Notes under the pieces: model-generated
What the model was told of the DNA's origin: nothing
Database searches by the model: none
Seen by the model: the letters and a program-made list of their open reading frames with translations, nothing else
Made by a program: the position numbers and the translations under genes
Part shown: positions 54,247-63,881 of the stretch, in pieces
Layout: each line of letters begins with the position of its first letter
Position numbering within the stretch: the first letter of the stretch is position 1
NCBI RefSeq assembly: GCF_040546595.1
Contig: NZ_JBEPOB010000001.1
Coordinates: 2,791,001 to 2,855,000 of the forward strand
Reading direction: 5' to 3'
From: Bosea sp. OAE506
GTDB lineage: Bacteria > Pseudomonadota > Alphaproteobacteria > Rhizobiales > Beijerinckiaceae
DNA: 64,000 bases

Positions 54247-54984
54247 TCAGGCGGGCGGCTGCTGCCCGACTGCGCCGGCGAAATCGGCGACGGTCGAGAC
54301 CCAGCCAAAGAAGGTCTCGATATTGTAGATCGCAGCCTTCTGGGCAAAGTCCGGCCCGGCCGCATGGGTGGCGTCTTCCAGCACGACGCCGAAATATTCG
54401 AGGTGGAAGGCGTCGCGCAGCGAGGATTCGACGCAGACATTGGTGGCGATGCCGGTGAAGACGAGATTGCGGATGCCGCGTGCCCGCAGAAGGCTGTCGA
54501 TGTTGGTGTTGAAGAAGACGCTGTAGCGCGGCTTGGGCACGACGAGATCGCCCGGCTGCGGTGTCAGCGCATCGACGATGGCATAGTCCCAGCCGCCCTT
54601 GGCCAGCAGCTTGCCGTTGAGTTCCGGCTTGCGGCGCATCGTCTTCAGCGCGTTCGACTTGTGCCAGTTGGGCGAGCCGGGCCCGCCGGCCTCGCGATAC
54701 TCCGCGTCCCACCCGTTCTGCAGGAAGATCACCGGGATGCCGGCCTTGCGGGCGGCCTCGGCCGCCAGCGCGACCTGTCGGATCACGGCCGGCGTGCCGG
54801 TGATGTCGAAGCCGGCGAGGTCGATATAGCCGCCCGCCGAGGCATAGGCGTTCTGCATGTCGACGACGATCAGCGCGGTGCGGCCCGGATCCAAGCGCAG
54901 CGGCTCGGGGCGTGCGGGCAGGACGATGGACGTGGCGGCGTCAGGCTCGGGCAGGCCGGCTGCGGCGGCGGACAGAGCGGGCAT
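54247..54984 (-). CDS. Isochorismatase-family cysteine hydrolase (ureidoacrylate amidohydrolase RutB-like)
   Basis: 245 residues. Catalytic triad in order: Asp in [12 protein letters not shown], Lys in [11 protein letters not shown], Cys in [35 protein letters not shown] and [19 protein letters not shown] resemble RutB of pyrimidine degradation. The rest of a rut operon is not next to it. It shares a transcript with the M20 carbamoylase, so N-carbamoyl compounds from pyrimidine or hydantoin breakdown are a reasonable guess. ATG at 54984 matches conserved beginning. Confidence 0.82.
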   Translation of the reverse strand: MPALSAAAAGLPEPDAATSIVLPARPEPLRLDPGRTALIVVDMQNAYASAGGYIDLAGFDITGTPAVIRQVALAAEAARKAGIPVIFLQNGWDAEYREAGGPGSPNWHKSNALKTMRRKPELNGKLLAKGGWDYAIVDALTPQPGDLVVPKPRYSVFFNTNIDSLLRARGIRNLVFTGIATNVCVESSLRDAFHLEYFGVVLEDATHAAGPDFAQKAAIYNIETFFGWVSTVADFAGAVGQQPPA

Positions 54985-55167
54985 CGGCTTCTCCGGACAG
55001 GCATGGGCAAGGTGGCGCAGGCGATCATCGCAGGCTGGGCACGGCCGGCAAGATGGGCTCGCTTCGCCAGCAAGAGCCATGCCGTGCCGCCTTGCGCGGT
55101 CCTACCCTTCCGGTCTGAACCTTGCCGGTCTGAAACTTGCCTCGGCTGATTCCGGGAGGGCTGCGCG

Positions 55168-57993
55168 ATGAATGACGGGGTCGAGAGCGTGATCGGGGAC
55201 GAGGCGGCGCTGGCCGCGCGGCTGATGGCCGAGATCGCCCAGGCCCGGGGCGATGCGCGCGAGGACCCGTTCGGCAACCCGGTCCTGCGCGTGACGCTGT
55301 GGCTGACGCGGCGGATGGACCGCGGCGAGCTCGATGTCGAGGCGGCCTGCGGGCTGGTGCGGCGGCTGGGGCGTGAGGCGCTGCGTCAGCGGGCGGGGCG
55401 GCTCGCGGCCTATGTCGGGCTGGCGGGCGACGGCGAGGCCGCGTTTGCCACGCTCGCCGGCACGCTAGTCGAGGCTGCGACCGACGCGGCCGATCCGCTG
55501 GCGCAATATCGCGACTCCGTCGAGCGGTTGCGCTTTGCGGCCGTCTTCACGGCGCATCCGACCTTCGGCATGAGCCGCAGGCTCGCCCATGCGCTCGCCG
55601 CGCAGGCCAGCGGGGAGGCGGGCGGCGAGGCGGTGATCGACGATGCGGCGCTGTCCTTTCGGCCCGACGGGCGGATCACGCTGCAGGACGAGTTCGAGCA
55701 GGCGCGCTATGCCGTGCGCCATGCCCGCGACGCTATCGACCACCTGAACGCCGCGCTGCTGCGCGGCGCGCGGTCGCTCTCGCCCGAAGGCTGGCACGGG
55801 CTGGCGCCGTGCCCGGTGATCCTTGCCTCCTGGGTCGGCTGCGACACCGACGGGCGCACCGATATCGGCTGGTGGGACACGCTGCGCTATCGGCTGGAAT
55901 CGAAGCAGGGGCAGTTCGCGCGCATCCTCGAAAAGCTGCCGGTGGTGCCGGCGACGGTGGCCGTGCGCGAGCTTGTCGGCACGGCGCTGGCGGCGGTGGA
56001 GCGGCAGCTGGCGCTGGCGCCGCCGATCACGACGCAGCCCGCCTTGCCGGCGCTGCAGGCTTTTGCGCTGGCGCTGGTCAACGAGCGCGAGGCGGCGCTG
56101 CCGGAGGCGTCGCGCCTGATCGCGGCGCTCGATGAGGCTATCGCGCTGTCTGCCGATGACGACACGACGATGGCGCTCTGCCTGGTCAAGGCCGGCTGCG
56201 TCGCCCATGGCGTCTCGATCGCGCTGCCGCATTTCCGGCTCAACGCCTCGCAGCTCCACAACGCCATGCGCGGCGTGATCCCGCTCGACGAGGAGCCGAC
56301 GCAGCCGGCGCAGCGGCGCGCCTTCCTCTCGGCGGTGAACGGGCTGCTGGCCAAGGTCGCGCCGATTGCGGTCGATTTCGGCGCTCTGGCGGCCGAGCGC
56401 GCCTCGGCGACGCGGATGCTGATGACGATCGCGCAGATCGTGAAGCATGTGGATGGCACCAAGGCGGTGCGCTTCCTCGTCGCCGAGACCGAGACGGGCT
56501 ACACGCTGCTGTGTGCGCTCTGGCTCGCCAGCCGCTTCGGCATCGCCGACCGCGTCGAGATCTCGCCGCTGTTCGAGACGGCGGATGCGCTGGAACAGGG
56601 GCCGCGCATTATCGACGAGGCGCTGCGCAGCCCGCATTTCCGCGCCTATCTCAAGCGCCATGGCCGTTTCTGCGTCCAGTTCGGCTATTCCGATTCCGGC
56701 CGCTATATCGGGCAGGTCGCAGCCACCTTCTGGATCGAGCGGCTGCGCATCCGGATCTGCGAGCTGTTGCGCCGCTACGATCTCGCCGAGGTCGAGCTTG
56801 TCATCTTCGACACCCATGGCGAATCCGCCGGGCGCGGCGCCCATCCCGGCAGCCTAGCCGACCGGCTGGCCTATCTCGAGCCCGCCTGGGCGCGCGCGGC
56901 TTTCGCCAAGGCCGGGCTGCGCACCGTGCGCGAGACCAGCTTCCAGGGCAGCGACGGCTATCTGATGTTCGGCACGCCGCAGCTGGCAGCGGCGACCGTC
57001 GGGCGCATCGCGGAGGCGGTGCTGGTGCCGGTGGCCGAGGGCGTCGCCGACCCGATCTATGACGAGCCCGATTTCGCCAGCGAGTTCTTTCAGACCGTGC
57101 GCGAGGAGATGACGACGCTGGTCGACGACCCCGGCTATGCCGCGCTGATCGGCACCTTCGGCCCCTCGCTGCTCGACAAGACCGGCTCGCGTCCCGCCGC
57201 GCGCCAGAGCGATGCCGGCGGGCCGACGCGCATCCGCCATCCGCGCGAATTGCGCGCCATTCCCAACAACGCGATCCTGCAGCAGCTCGGCTGGCTCGCC
57301 AACAGCGTCCATGGCATCGGCCAGGCGGCGGCGCGCGCGCCCGACCTGTTCAACGCGATGCGCGAGCGTTCCGACCGCTTCGACCGGGCCTATCGCTTGG
57401 CGGAGCATGCGTTGGCGGCGAGCGATCTCGACGTGCTGCGCGCCTATCTCGACTCGCTCGACCCCGGCAGCTGGTTCGACCGGGCGCGGCGCACGGTGCG
57501 CGAGGGCCGGCGAGACGAGCTGCTCGCCGTCGGCGAGGCGCTGTCGCGGCTCGATCTCGCGCCTTCGCTGCGCAGCCTTTTCTGGCGGCTCTCCTCGGAT
57601 GCGCTGAAGCTGAAGGCGGCTGCGCCCGACGTTCCCGAAATGCCGCCGCGGCTGGTGGCGCTGCATGCGCTGCGGCTGGCGGCGATGCACGGCATCTGGC
57701 TGCGCGCTAGCCATATCCCGGATTTCCGGCCCCATGCCGGCATCACCCGCGAGGTGCTGGTCGAGCGGCTGCTGCGGCTCGACGTGCCCGCCTGCCTGGC
57801 GATGCTGGCGGACATCTTCCCGCTGCGGCCCGACCCGACCATCGGGCTCGATTTCGGCGAGCCGCCGGGCCCACGCGAAACCGGCACCTATGAGGCGCTG
57901 CATCGCGACGTGATCGCGCCGATGCAGGCGCTGTTCGAACTGCTGCGCGAGATTTCGGGCGCGATCCAGCATGAGATCGGCGCCTTCGGCTGA
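55168..57993 (+). CDS. Phosphoenolpyruvate carboxylase-like protein, divergent active-site loops
   Basis: 941 residues, near the usual 880-930 of PEP carboxylase. FTAHPTFGMSRR at about 127-138 keeps the TAHPT motif with its catalytic His, but Glu/Gln is Phe. FGYSDSGRYIGQ near 505 corresponds to GYSDS-x-KDAG with Lys changed to Arg. DTHGESAGRGAHPGS near 548 stands in for HGRGGSVGRGG, losing an Arg of the glycine loop. The C-terminus is IGAFG, not the usual NTG. So it is a PEPC paralogue whose activity and regulation may differ. 99 bases before the acyl ligase gene. Confidence 0.83.
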   Translation: MNDGVESVIGDEAALAARLMAEIAQARGDAREDPFGNPVLRVTLWLTRRMDRGELDVEAACGLVRRLGREALRQRAGRLAAYVGLAGDGEAAFATLAGTLVEAATDAADPLAQYRDSVERLRFAAVFTAHPTFGMSRRLAHALAAQASGEAGGEAVIDDAALSFRPDGRITLQDEFEQARYAVRHARDAIDHLNAALLRGARSLSPEGWHGLAPCPVILASWVGCDTDGRTDIGWWDTLRYRLESKQGQFARILEKLPVVPATVAVRELVGTALAAVERQLALAPPITTQPALPALQAFALALVNEREAALPEASRLIAALDEAIALSADDDTTMALCLVKAGCVAHGVSIALPHFRLNASQLHNAMRGVIPLDEEPTQPAQRRAFLSAVNGLLAKVAPIAVDFGALAAERASATRMLMTIAQIVKHVDGTKAVRFLVAETETGYTLLCALWLASRFGIADRVEISPLFETADALEQGPRIIDEALRSPHFRAYLKRHGRFCVQFGYSDSGRYIGQVAATFWIERLRIRICELLRRYDLAEVELVIFDTHGESAGRGAHPGSLADRLAYLEPAWARAAFAKAGLRTVRETSFQGSDGYLMFGTPQLAAATVGRIAEAVLVPVAEGVADPIYDEPDFASEFFQTVREEMTTLVDDPGYAALIGTFGPSLLDKTGSRPAARQSDAGGPTRIRHPRELRAIPNNAILQQLGWLANSVHGIGQAAARAPDLFNAMRERSDRFDRAYRLAEHALAASDLDVLRAYLDSLDPGSWFDRARRTVREGRRDELLAVGEALSRLDLAPSLRSLFWRLSSDALKLKAAAPDVPEMPPRLVALHALRLAAMHGIWLRASHIPDFRPHAGITREVLVERLLRLDVPACLAMLADIFPLRPDPTIGLDFGEPPGPRETGTYEALHRDVIAPMQALFELLREISGAIQHEIGAFG

Positions 57994-58092
57994 TGGCGCC
58001 GGCGGGGCGGCTGGCAGCGCGTCATTGCAACGGCTGCGGATCGGCTTAGTTAGAAAGGCAAGAGGAAACGCCAGCCGGGAGCCGAGCCAAGC

Positions 58093-59673
58093 ATGGCCGA
58101 CACCGAACGAAACCTGCCCGTCTTCGACGCCGCGGGTGCAAGGATCACCCTGTTCACAGCCCTGCTGCAGGCCGTCTCGCGCCATGGCAAGGGCCGCGTC
58201 GCGGTCGAGGATGCCGAGCGCAAGCCGCTGAGTTATGGCAACCTGGTGCTGGGCGCGCTGGTGCTCGGCCGCAAGCTCGCCGGCTTCACACAGCCGAAAG
58301 AGCATGTCGGCGTGCTGCTGCCGAATGTGCAGGCGCTCGCAGTGACGCTGTTTGGGCTCTCAGCCTTCGGCCGCGTGCCGGCGCTTTTGAACTTCACCGC
58401 CGGCGTCAAGAATCTGCGGGCGGCGGGCGAACTCGCCGAGCTGAAAACCATCGTCACCTCGCGGCGCTTCGTCGACCAGGCCAAGCTCGAGGACGAGCTC
58501 GAGGCACTCGGTGAGAACAGGCGGGTCATCTATCTCGAAGATGTCCGCAAACAGATTACCAGCCTCGACAAGGCGCTGGGCGCGCTGTCGAGTCTTGCGC
58601 CCAGTATGGTGCATCGCGGTCACGCGGCCGGCCCCGACGAGGCGGCGGTGATCCTGTTCACCTCGGGCACCGAGGGCAAGCCGAAGGGCGTGGTGCTGAG
58701 TCACGCCAATCTCGTTTCCAACGCGCGGCAGATCTTCGCGCTGGCCGCGGGCTTCCTGTCCGAGCGCGACATCGTCATGAACCCGCTGCCGGCCTTCCAC
58801 TCCTTCGGGCTGACGGCCGGCATGCTGATGCCGCTGCTCTCGGGCATGAAGGTCGTGCTCTATCCGAGCCCGCTGCATTACAAGCAGGTGCCGAAGCTGA
58901 TCGGGGAGACCGGCTGCACCTTCCTGTTCGCCACCGATACGTTTTTGCAGGGTTACGCCCGCGCTGCGGACCCCGACGACCTCAAGAGCGTGCGCTATGT
59001 CGTGGCCGGGGCGGAGCGGGTGAAGCCCGAGACGCGGCGGATGTGGGGGCCCTATGGCACCACGATCCTCGAAGGCTATGGCTGCACCGAATGTTCGCCG
59101 GTGCTGGCCTGCAATACGCCGGTGGCGATGCGCGACGGCAGCGTCGGGCGGCTGCTGCCGGGGATCGAGGCGCGGCTGGAGCCGGTCGAGGGCATCCATG
59201 AGGGCGGCAAGCTCTGCGTGCGCGGCCCCAACATCATGGCGGGCTATCTCAGCGCCGACGCGCCCGGCACGTTGCTGCCGCCAGACGGCGGCTGGCACGA
59301 CACCGGCGACATCGTCACGCTCGACGATGGCTTCGTGGTGATCAAGGGCCGGGCCAAACGCTTCGCCAAGCTGGGCGGCGAGATGGTGTCGCTGGCGGCG
59401 GTCGAATCGATGGTCGCCGGGCTCTGGCCGGACTTCAACCATGTCGTCGTGGCGCTGCCCGATGCCCGCAAGGGCGAGCAGCTCGTGCTCGTCACGGAAA
59501 AGCCGAATGCCGAGCGCAGCGTGCTTCAGGAGACGGCCAAGGTGCAGGGCTTTCCGGAGCTTTGGGTGCCGCGTGCGATCCTGGTGACGAACTCCATCCC
59601 CGTGCTCGGCAACGGCAAGATCGACTATGGCGCCACGCTCGAACTCGCCCGGTCGCGGCGCTCGCTTCTGTAA
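58093..59673 (+). CDS. AMP-dependent acyl-CoA/acyl-ACP synthetase (Aas-like)
   Basis: 526-residue adenylate-forming enzyme. P-loop LFTSGTEGKPKGVVLSH near 190-206; GYGCTECSPV (A5), GWHDTGDIVTLDDG (A7) and GRAKRFAKLGGEMVSL (A8) follow, with invariant Lys in NGKIDYG at the end. NPLPAFHSFGLTAG and KLGGEMVSL resemble the ligase domain of Aas (lysophospholipid acylation), without the acyltransferase domain. Substrate probably a long-chain fatty acid. Confidence 0.9.
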   Translation: MADTERNLPVFDAAGARITLFTALLQAVSRHGKGRVAVEDAERKPLSYGNLVLGALVLGRKLAGFTQPKEHVGVLLPNVQALAVTLFGLSAFGRVPALLNFTAGVKNLRAAGELAELKTIVTSRRFVDQAKLEDELEALGENRRVIYLEDVRKQITSLDKALGALSSLAPSMVHRGHAAGPDEAAVILFTSGTEGKPKGVVLSHANLVSNARQIFALAAGFLSERDIVMNPLPAFHSFGLTAGMLMPLLSGMKVVLYPSPLHYKQVPKLIGETGCTFLFATDTFLQGYARAADPDDLKSVRYVVAGAERVKPETRRMWGPYGTTILEGYGCTECSPVLACNTPVAMRDGSVGRLLPGIEARLEPVEGIHEGGKLCVRGPNIMAGYLSADAPGTLLPPDGGWHDTGDIVTLDDGFVVIKGRAKRFAKLGGEMVSLAAVESMVAGLWPDFNHVVVALPDARKGEQLVLVTEKPNAERSVLQETAKVQGFPELWVPRAILVTNSIPVLGNGKIDYGATLELARSRRSLL

Positions 59674-59683
59674 AGCCACAATC

Positions 59684-60364
59684 ATGCTGTTGCTGCGGCC
59701 CATGATTCTGCTCAGTTCCGCCGCTCCGCTGCTCGTCGCCCTGCGCGCCGCTTCGCTCGCCCCGCTGCTGTTCCTGGCGCCGGCCGATCTCTCGGCACAG
59801 GAGCGGGCCCCCGTCTATGAGCGCCGCGACGAATGCATCGCGGGCGGCATCCTGACGGCGGAGCAATGCGAATTCGCCTATCGCAACGCCCGTGCTGAGT
59901 TCGAGCAGAAGGCGCCGCGCTACGCCTCGCGGGCGCTGTGCGAGCGCAGCCACAAGCGCTGCGGCGCGCAGATGATCGCGACCGGCGGCTGGGAGAGCTT
60001 CGGCAAGGGCGGCGCCACCTATGTGCCGCGCTTCATCGGCGTGCGGGTGGCCGGGGAGGGCGCTGCGCGCCGGGCCTGGCCGGTGATCGAGGGCGCTGGG
60101 CGCGCGCCCTTCGCCGGGCGCACCGTCACCGAACTGCAGGACAAGGTCGCCGGGCGCCAGGGTACGATCGGGCTCGCAGCTTCGCGCGGCCATGGGCAGG
60201 ACCACGGCGCGCCGCCGAACGGGGCGCCCTATGTGAAGCGGGGCGACCGCGACGACACGGTGCGGGTGCCGATGCAGCAGAAGGCGATCGGCTCCGACGT
60301 CGCGCCAGGCCTTTATGTCGATCCCGACGGCGTCGAGTGGTACAAGCCGGCGCGGCGCCACTGA
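59684..60364 (+). CDS. DUF1190 (YgiB-like) lipoprotein-like periplasmic protein
   Basis: 226 residues from ATG at 59684, 10 bases past the ligase stop. N-terminal hydrophobic signal of about 35 residues ends near DLSAQ. ERRDECIAGGILTAEQCEFAY then RNARAEFEQKAPRYASR and ALCERSHKRCG are the DUF1190 core with paired Cys. The C-terminal half is Gly-rich and less conserved. Function unknown. Confidence 0.82.
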   Translation: MLLLRPMILLSSAAPLLVALRAASLAPLLFLAPADLSAQERAPVYERRDECIAGGILTAEQCEFAYRNARAEFEQKAPRYASRALCERSHKRCGAQMIATGGWESFGKGGATYVPRFIGVRVAGEGAARRAWPVIEGAGRAPFAGRTVTELQDKVAGRQGTIGLAASRGHGQDHGAPPNGAPYVKRGDRDDTVRVPMQQKAIGSDVAPGLYVDPDGVEWYKPARRH

Positions 60365-60429
60365 GAACCCGCCGCGCCACCCGAGGCGCTTGCGTGCCGC
60401 GCCTGCGGCAGCTACCGCTCTCCACCTAA

Positions 60430-60516
60430 GCGGACGTGGCGAAACTGGTAGACGCAAGAGACTTAAAATCTCTCAGCCGCAAGGCTATGCGGGTTCGATC
60501 CCCGCCGTCCGCACCA
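60430..60516 (+). tRNA. tRNA-Leu (anticodon UAA)
   Basis: Cloverleaf of 87 bases with encoded CCA. Acceptor GCGGACG (60430-60436) pairs with CGTCCGC (60506-60512); discriminator A, then CCA. Anticodon stem AGAGA/TCTCT encloses loop CTTAAAA, giving anticodon TAA. A long variable arm (CAGCCGCAAGGCTATG) marks a class II tRNA, and GGTTCGATCC is the T loop. No integrated element is seen at its 3' end. Confidence 0.97.
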
Positions 60517-60591
60517 GCTTGGCCTGGTGATTGTTCCGACGCATCGGCCTGGGCTGGTCTCGAGGTTCAAGATGAGGGACGGACGCCGATC

Positions 60592-61812
60592 ATGAGTTCG
60601 CAGCCGATCGCTGCGCGTCCCGCCTTCGCCCGCTGGCTCGCGACGACCAATGACATCACGCGGACATTCCTCGCGGCAGGACGCATTCCAGGCCTGATCA
60701 ACATGGCGGGCGGGTTGCCTGCGGCGGAGACCTATCCGGTCGCCGAGCTCGCGGCGATCGCGTGCGACGTCGTTGCGGCCCATCCCCAGGAGGTGCTGGG
60801 TTACGGCCCCGTCGAAGGCCTGCCGGAGCTTCGCGATGCGCTGGCCGCCCGGTTCGGATCGGACGCGCTGCCGCTGACGCGCGCCAATGTCCTGGTGACA
60901 TCGGGCGGGATGCAGGGCCTCGATCTCATCGGCAAGGTGCTTCTCGACGATGGCGGTCTGATCGCCGGGCAGTTTCCGACCTATCTCGGTGCGCTCGACG
61001 CCTGGCGTCCCCGTGCGCCGACCTTCCGCAACCTCATGATCGAGGATGCCGGGTTCGATGCCGTCGCCGCGCTGGCCGGCGCGCAGTTCGCCTATACGGT
61101 GCCGAATTTCTCCAATCCGACCGGGCGGCTGGTCGGGGTCGAGGCCCGGCAGGCGCTGGTGGATGCGGCTCACCGGACCGGGACTTGGCTGGTCGAGGAT
61201 GATCCCTACGGCACGTTGCATTATGACGGTGCGCCGCTGCCGCGCATGCTCGAATTGTCGGCGCGCTCGCGCCCCAGCGGCCCCTATGACGGTCCGGTGA
61301 TCTATATGGGCACCCTATCGAAGGAAATCGCACCGGGATTGCGGATCGGCTGGATCATCGCTGCGCCGGAGATGATCGCGGCTCTGACCCTGGCCAAGCA
61401 GGGCTCCGACCTCTGCACGAGCGGGCTGACGCAGCGCGTGGCACTGGCGGCGCTCGAGGTCGGGTTGATCGAGACCGTTCAGCCGCGGATCCTCGCCACC
61501 TATCGAGAGCGCCGGGACGCCCTGTGCGGGGCGATGGTCGAGCATCTGGGCGGCTGGTTCGACTGGGAGGTACCGGTCGGCGGGATGTTCGTCTGGGCGA
61601 CGGCACGCGACCCTTCGCTCGATACCGATCTCCTGCTACCGCATGCGATGGCCGCAGGCGTTTGCGTGGCGCCCAGCAGCGTATTCGATGCGTCGGGCCT
61701 GAACCGCCGCGCCATCCGGATCAACTTCACCCTCAACGAGCCGGCGAAACTCGCCGAGGGCGTCCGACGCCTGGCGCAGGCGCTGATGACCATGCAGGCG
61801 AGGCCCGGCTGA
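60592..61812 (+). CDS. PLP-dependent aminotransferase (class I/II, AroJ/2-aminoadipate type)
   Basis: 406 residues from the ATG at 60592. Opening FLAAGRIPGLINMAGGLPA, then YGPVEGLPELRDALAARFG, VTSGGMQGLDLIGKVLLD, and VPNFSNPTGR. The PLP Lys is in GTLSKEIAPGLRIGW; VEDDPYG holds the Asp that pairs with the pyridine N. This sub-group includes 2-aminoadipate and aromatic aminotransferases related to the MocR C-terminal domain, but no GntR DNA-binding domain is present. Substrate unknown. Confidence 0.9.
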   Translation: MSSQPIAARPAFARWLATTNDITRTFLAAGRIPGLINMAGGLPAAETYPVAELAAIACDVVAAHPQEVLGYGPVEGLPELRDALAARFGSDALPLTRANVLVTSGGMQGLDLIGKVLLDDGGLIAGQFPTYLGALDAWRPRAPTFRNLMIEDAGFDAVAALAGAQFAYTVPNFSNPTGRLVGVEARQALVDAAHRTGTWLVEDDPYGTLHYDGAPLPRMLELSARSRPSGPYDGPVIYMGTLSKEIAPGLRIGWIIAAPEMIAALTLAKQGSDLCTSGLTQRVALAALEVGLIETVQPRILATYRERRDALCGAMVEHLGGWFDWEVPVGGMFVWATARDPSLDTDLLLPHAMAAGVCVAPSSVFDASGLNRRAIRINFTLNEPAKLAEGVRRLAQALMTMQARPG

Positions 61813-61821
61813 CGAGCAGGC

Positions 61822-62487
61822 CTAGAGCCGTCTCAGAATCACGCTGAGATTGTTCGCGGGCATCTCGATCACTTCGGGCTCGGCGAAACCCGCCTCAACG
61901 GCCAGAGCCGTGACCGCGCCGAGGTCGCGCAGGCCGAAGGCCGGGTCGCGCTCGCGCAGGCTCTCGTCGAAGGCGGCGTTGCCGGGTTCGAGCGGGCGGC
62001 CGGGCCGTCGGAAGGGACCGTAGAGGATCAGCTGTGCGCCCGCCGGGAGCAGCGCGCCCGCACCGCGCAACAGGCCCTCGGTCGCCGCCCAGGGCGCGAT
62101 ATGGATCATGTTGATGCAGAGGATCGCGGCCGGCGCCGGGCCGGGCGGCAGGGTCGCGGGCCAGGCGGGATCAGCGGCGTCGAGGAGCAGCGGCGCCAGG
62201 ACGTTGGTCGCGCCTGATTGAGCCGTCCAGGCGGCGATGCTGTCGAGCGCCTCCGGCGCCGGGTCGCTCGGCTGGAAGCGCAGCGCCGGCAGGGCCTGGG
62301 CGAAATGGACGGCGTGCTCGCCCGAGCCGCTGGCGATCTCAAGCACGGTTCCCGCCTGCGGCAGCAGCGTACGCAGGACGGAGAGAATCGCGTCCCGGTT
62401 GCGCGCGGCGGCGGGGGCGTGAAGGCGCCGGTCCGCGTCCGCGGGCGCGTCCGCCGGGTCCCAGGGAGCGGGCTTTTGCTGCGTCAT
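61822..62487 (-). CDS. DUF938 SAM-dependent methyltransferase-like protein
   Basis: 221 residues from the ATG at 62487. APAAARNRDAILSVLRTLLP opens, VLEIASGSGEHAVHFAQALP is the SAM loop, and FQPSDPAPEALDSI, INMIHIAPWAAT and DPAFGLRDLGAV complete the DUF938 pattern. Methyl acceptor unknown. Convergent with the aminotransferase gene, 9 bases apart. Confidence 0.9.
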   Translation of the reverse strand: MTQQKPAPWDPADAPADADRRLHAPAAARNRDAILSVLRTLLPQAGTVLEIASGSGEHAVHFAQALPALRFQPSDPAPEALDSIAAWTAQSGATNVLAPLLLDAADPAWPATLPPGPAPAAILCINMIHIAPWAATEGLLRGAGALLPAGAQLILYGPFRRPGRPLEPGNAAFDESLRERDPAFGLRDLGAVTALAVEAGFAEPEVIEMPANNLSVILRRL

Positions 62488-62603
62488 CACGCGTCCTTCT
62501 CGCAAAAAAATCGCCCTGCACCATCGCCAGAGGCACAACATCCGCTATAAGGGGCACAGAAGCAGGCCGCCATCGCTGCGGCCCTGCATGATACGGACTG
62601 GTT

Positions 62604-63881
62604 TTGTTAACCGAAATTCTGATCGTCGTGGCCCTGACCGTCATCAACGGTCTGCTCGCCATGTCCGAACTCGCGGTTGTCTCCTCCCGTCCCGCCCGCC
62701 TAAAGGTTCTCAGCGATCAGGGCAGCAAAGGCGCCACCACCGCGCTGCGCCTGGCTGACAATCCTGGCCGCTTCCTCTCGACCGTCCAGATCGGCATCAC
62801 CCTCGTCGGCGTGCTCTCGGGCGCGTTTTCAGGTGCGACTCTCGGCGCCCGCCTGTCGGAATGGCTCTTCGAGCAGGGCTTCTCGCAGGTGGTGTCGGAC
62901 GGTTTCGGCGTCGGCCTCGTCGTCATGGCGATCACCTATCTCTCGCTGATCATCGGCGAACTCGTTCCCAAGCAGATCGCGCTGCGCGATCCCGAGCGGG
63001 TGGCGTCGCGCGTCGCGCCGGCGATGCTGCTGCTCTCCAAGGTCGGCGCGCCGCTGGTCTTCCTGCTCGACATTTCGGGGAGGGGGGTGCTGGCGCTGCT
63101 CGGCCAGAAGGGCGAGCCGGAGGAAAAGGTCACCGAGGAAGAGGTCCGGACCATCATCGCGGAGGCCGAGACGGCCGGCGTGCTGGAGCGCGACGAGCGC
63201 GAGATGATCTCGGGCGTGATGCGCCTTGCCGACCGCTCGGCACGCGCCCTGATGACGCCGCGCCGCGAGGTCGAGGTGATCGACCTCGCCGACAGCGCCG
63301 ACGAGATCCGCGCGCAGCTGCGCGCCACGCGCCGTTCGCGCCTGCCTGTGCAGGATGGCGAGGCGGATGCCATCATCGGCGTCGTCGTGGTCAAGGAGCT
63401 GATCGACTTCCTCTCGGATGGCGGCACGCATGATCTGCGCGGGCTGGTGAGCGAGGCGCCTGTTGTGATGGACACGGCCGGGGCCCTGCTGGTGCTGCGC
63501 GAGATCCGCGCCTCGCGTGTCCATATGGCGCTGGTCTTCGACGAATACGGGCATTTCGAGGGCATCATCACGCCGGGCGACGTGCTGGAGGCGATCATCG
63601 GCGCCTTCCAGGAGGAGGAAGAGGACGAGCCGCCGCTGGTGGCGCGCGCCGACGGCTCCTGGCTGGTCGCGGGCTGGATGCAGGTCGACGAGTTCTCGCA
63701 CGAGCTCGGCATCTCGATCCCGCGCGACGCCGATTTCCAGACGGTGGCCGGCTTCGTGCTGGCGCAGCTCAACCATCTGCCGGTGGTCGGCGAGGTCTTC
63801 GAGAAGGGGCATTGGCGCTTCGAGGTGGTCGATCTCGACGGGCGCCGGATCGACAAGATCATCGTCAGCCGGATCGACTGA
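62604..63881 (+). CDS. Hemolysin/CorC family membrane protein (CNNM + CBS + CorC_HlyC)
   Basis: 425 residues. DUF21/CNNM membrane domain about 1-170 with three or four helices and LVVMAITYLSLIIGELVPKQIAL; CBS pair about 215-335 (SARALMTPRREVEVIDL, VFDEYGHFEGIITPGDVLE) and a C-terminal CorC_HlyC transporter-associated domain about 345-425. The family is linked to Mg/Co ion handling; hemolysin naming is historical. It starts at TTG 62604 directly at the conserved beginning, with no better ATG. The window's last 119 bases hold no gene. Confidence 0.9.
   Translation: MLTEILIVVALTVINGLLAMSELAVVSSRPARLKVLSDQGSKGATTALRLADNPGRFLSTVQIGITLVGVLSGAFSGATLGARLSEWLFEQGFSQVVSDGFGVGLVVMAITYLSLIIGELVPKQIALRDPERVASRVAPAMLLLSKVGAPLVFLLDISGRGVLALLGQKGEPEEKVTEEEVRTIIAEAETAGVLERDEREMISGVMRLADRSARALMTPRREVEVIDLADSADEIRAQLRATRRSRLPVQDGEADAIIGVVVVKELIDFLSDGGTHDLRGLVSEAPVVMDTAGALLVLREIRASRVHMALVFDEYGHFEGIITPGDVLEAIIGAFQEEEEDEPPLVARADGSWLVAGWMQVDEFSHELGISIPRDADFQTVAGFVLAQLNHLPVVGEVFEKGHWRFEVVDLDGRRIDKIIVSRID

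Noticed and set aside
60430..60516. tRNA-Leu as a possible integration site of a mobile element
   Set aside because: No integrase, direct repeat of the tRNA 3' end or foreign gene block was seen next to it.
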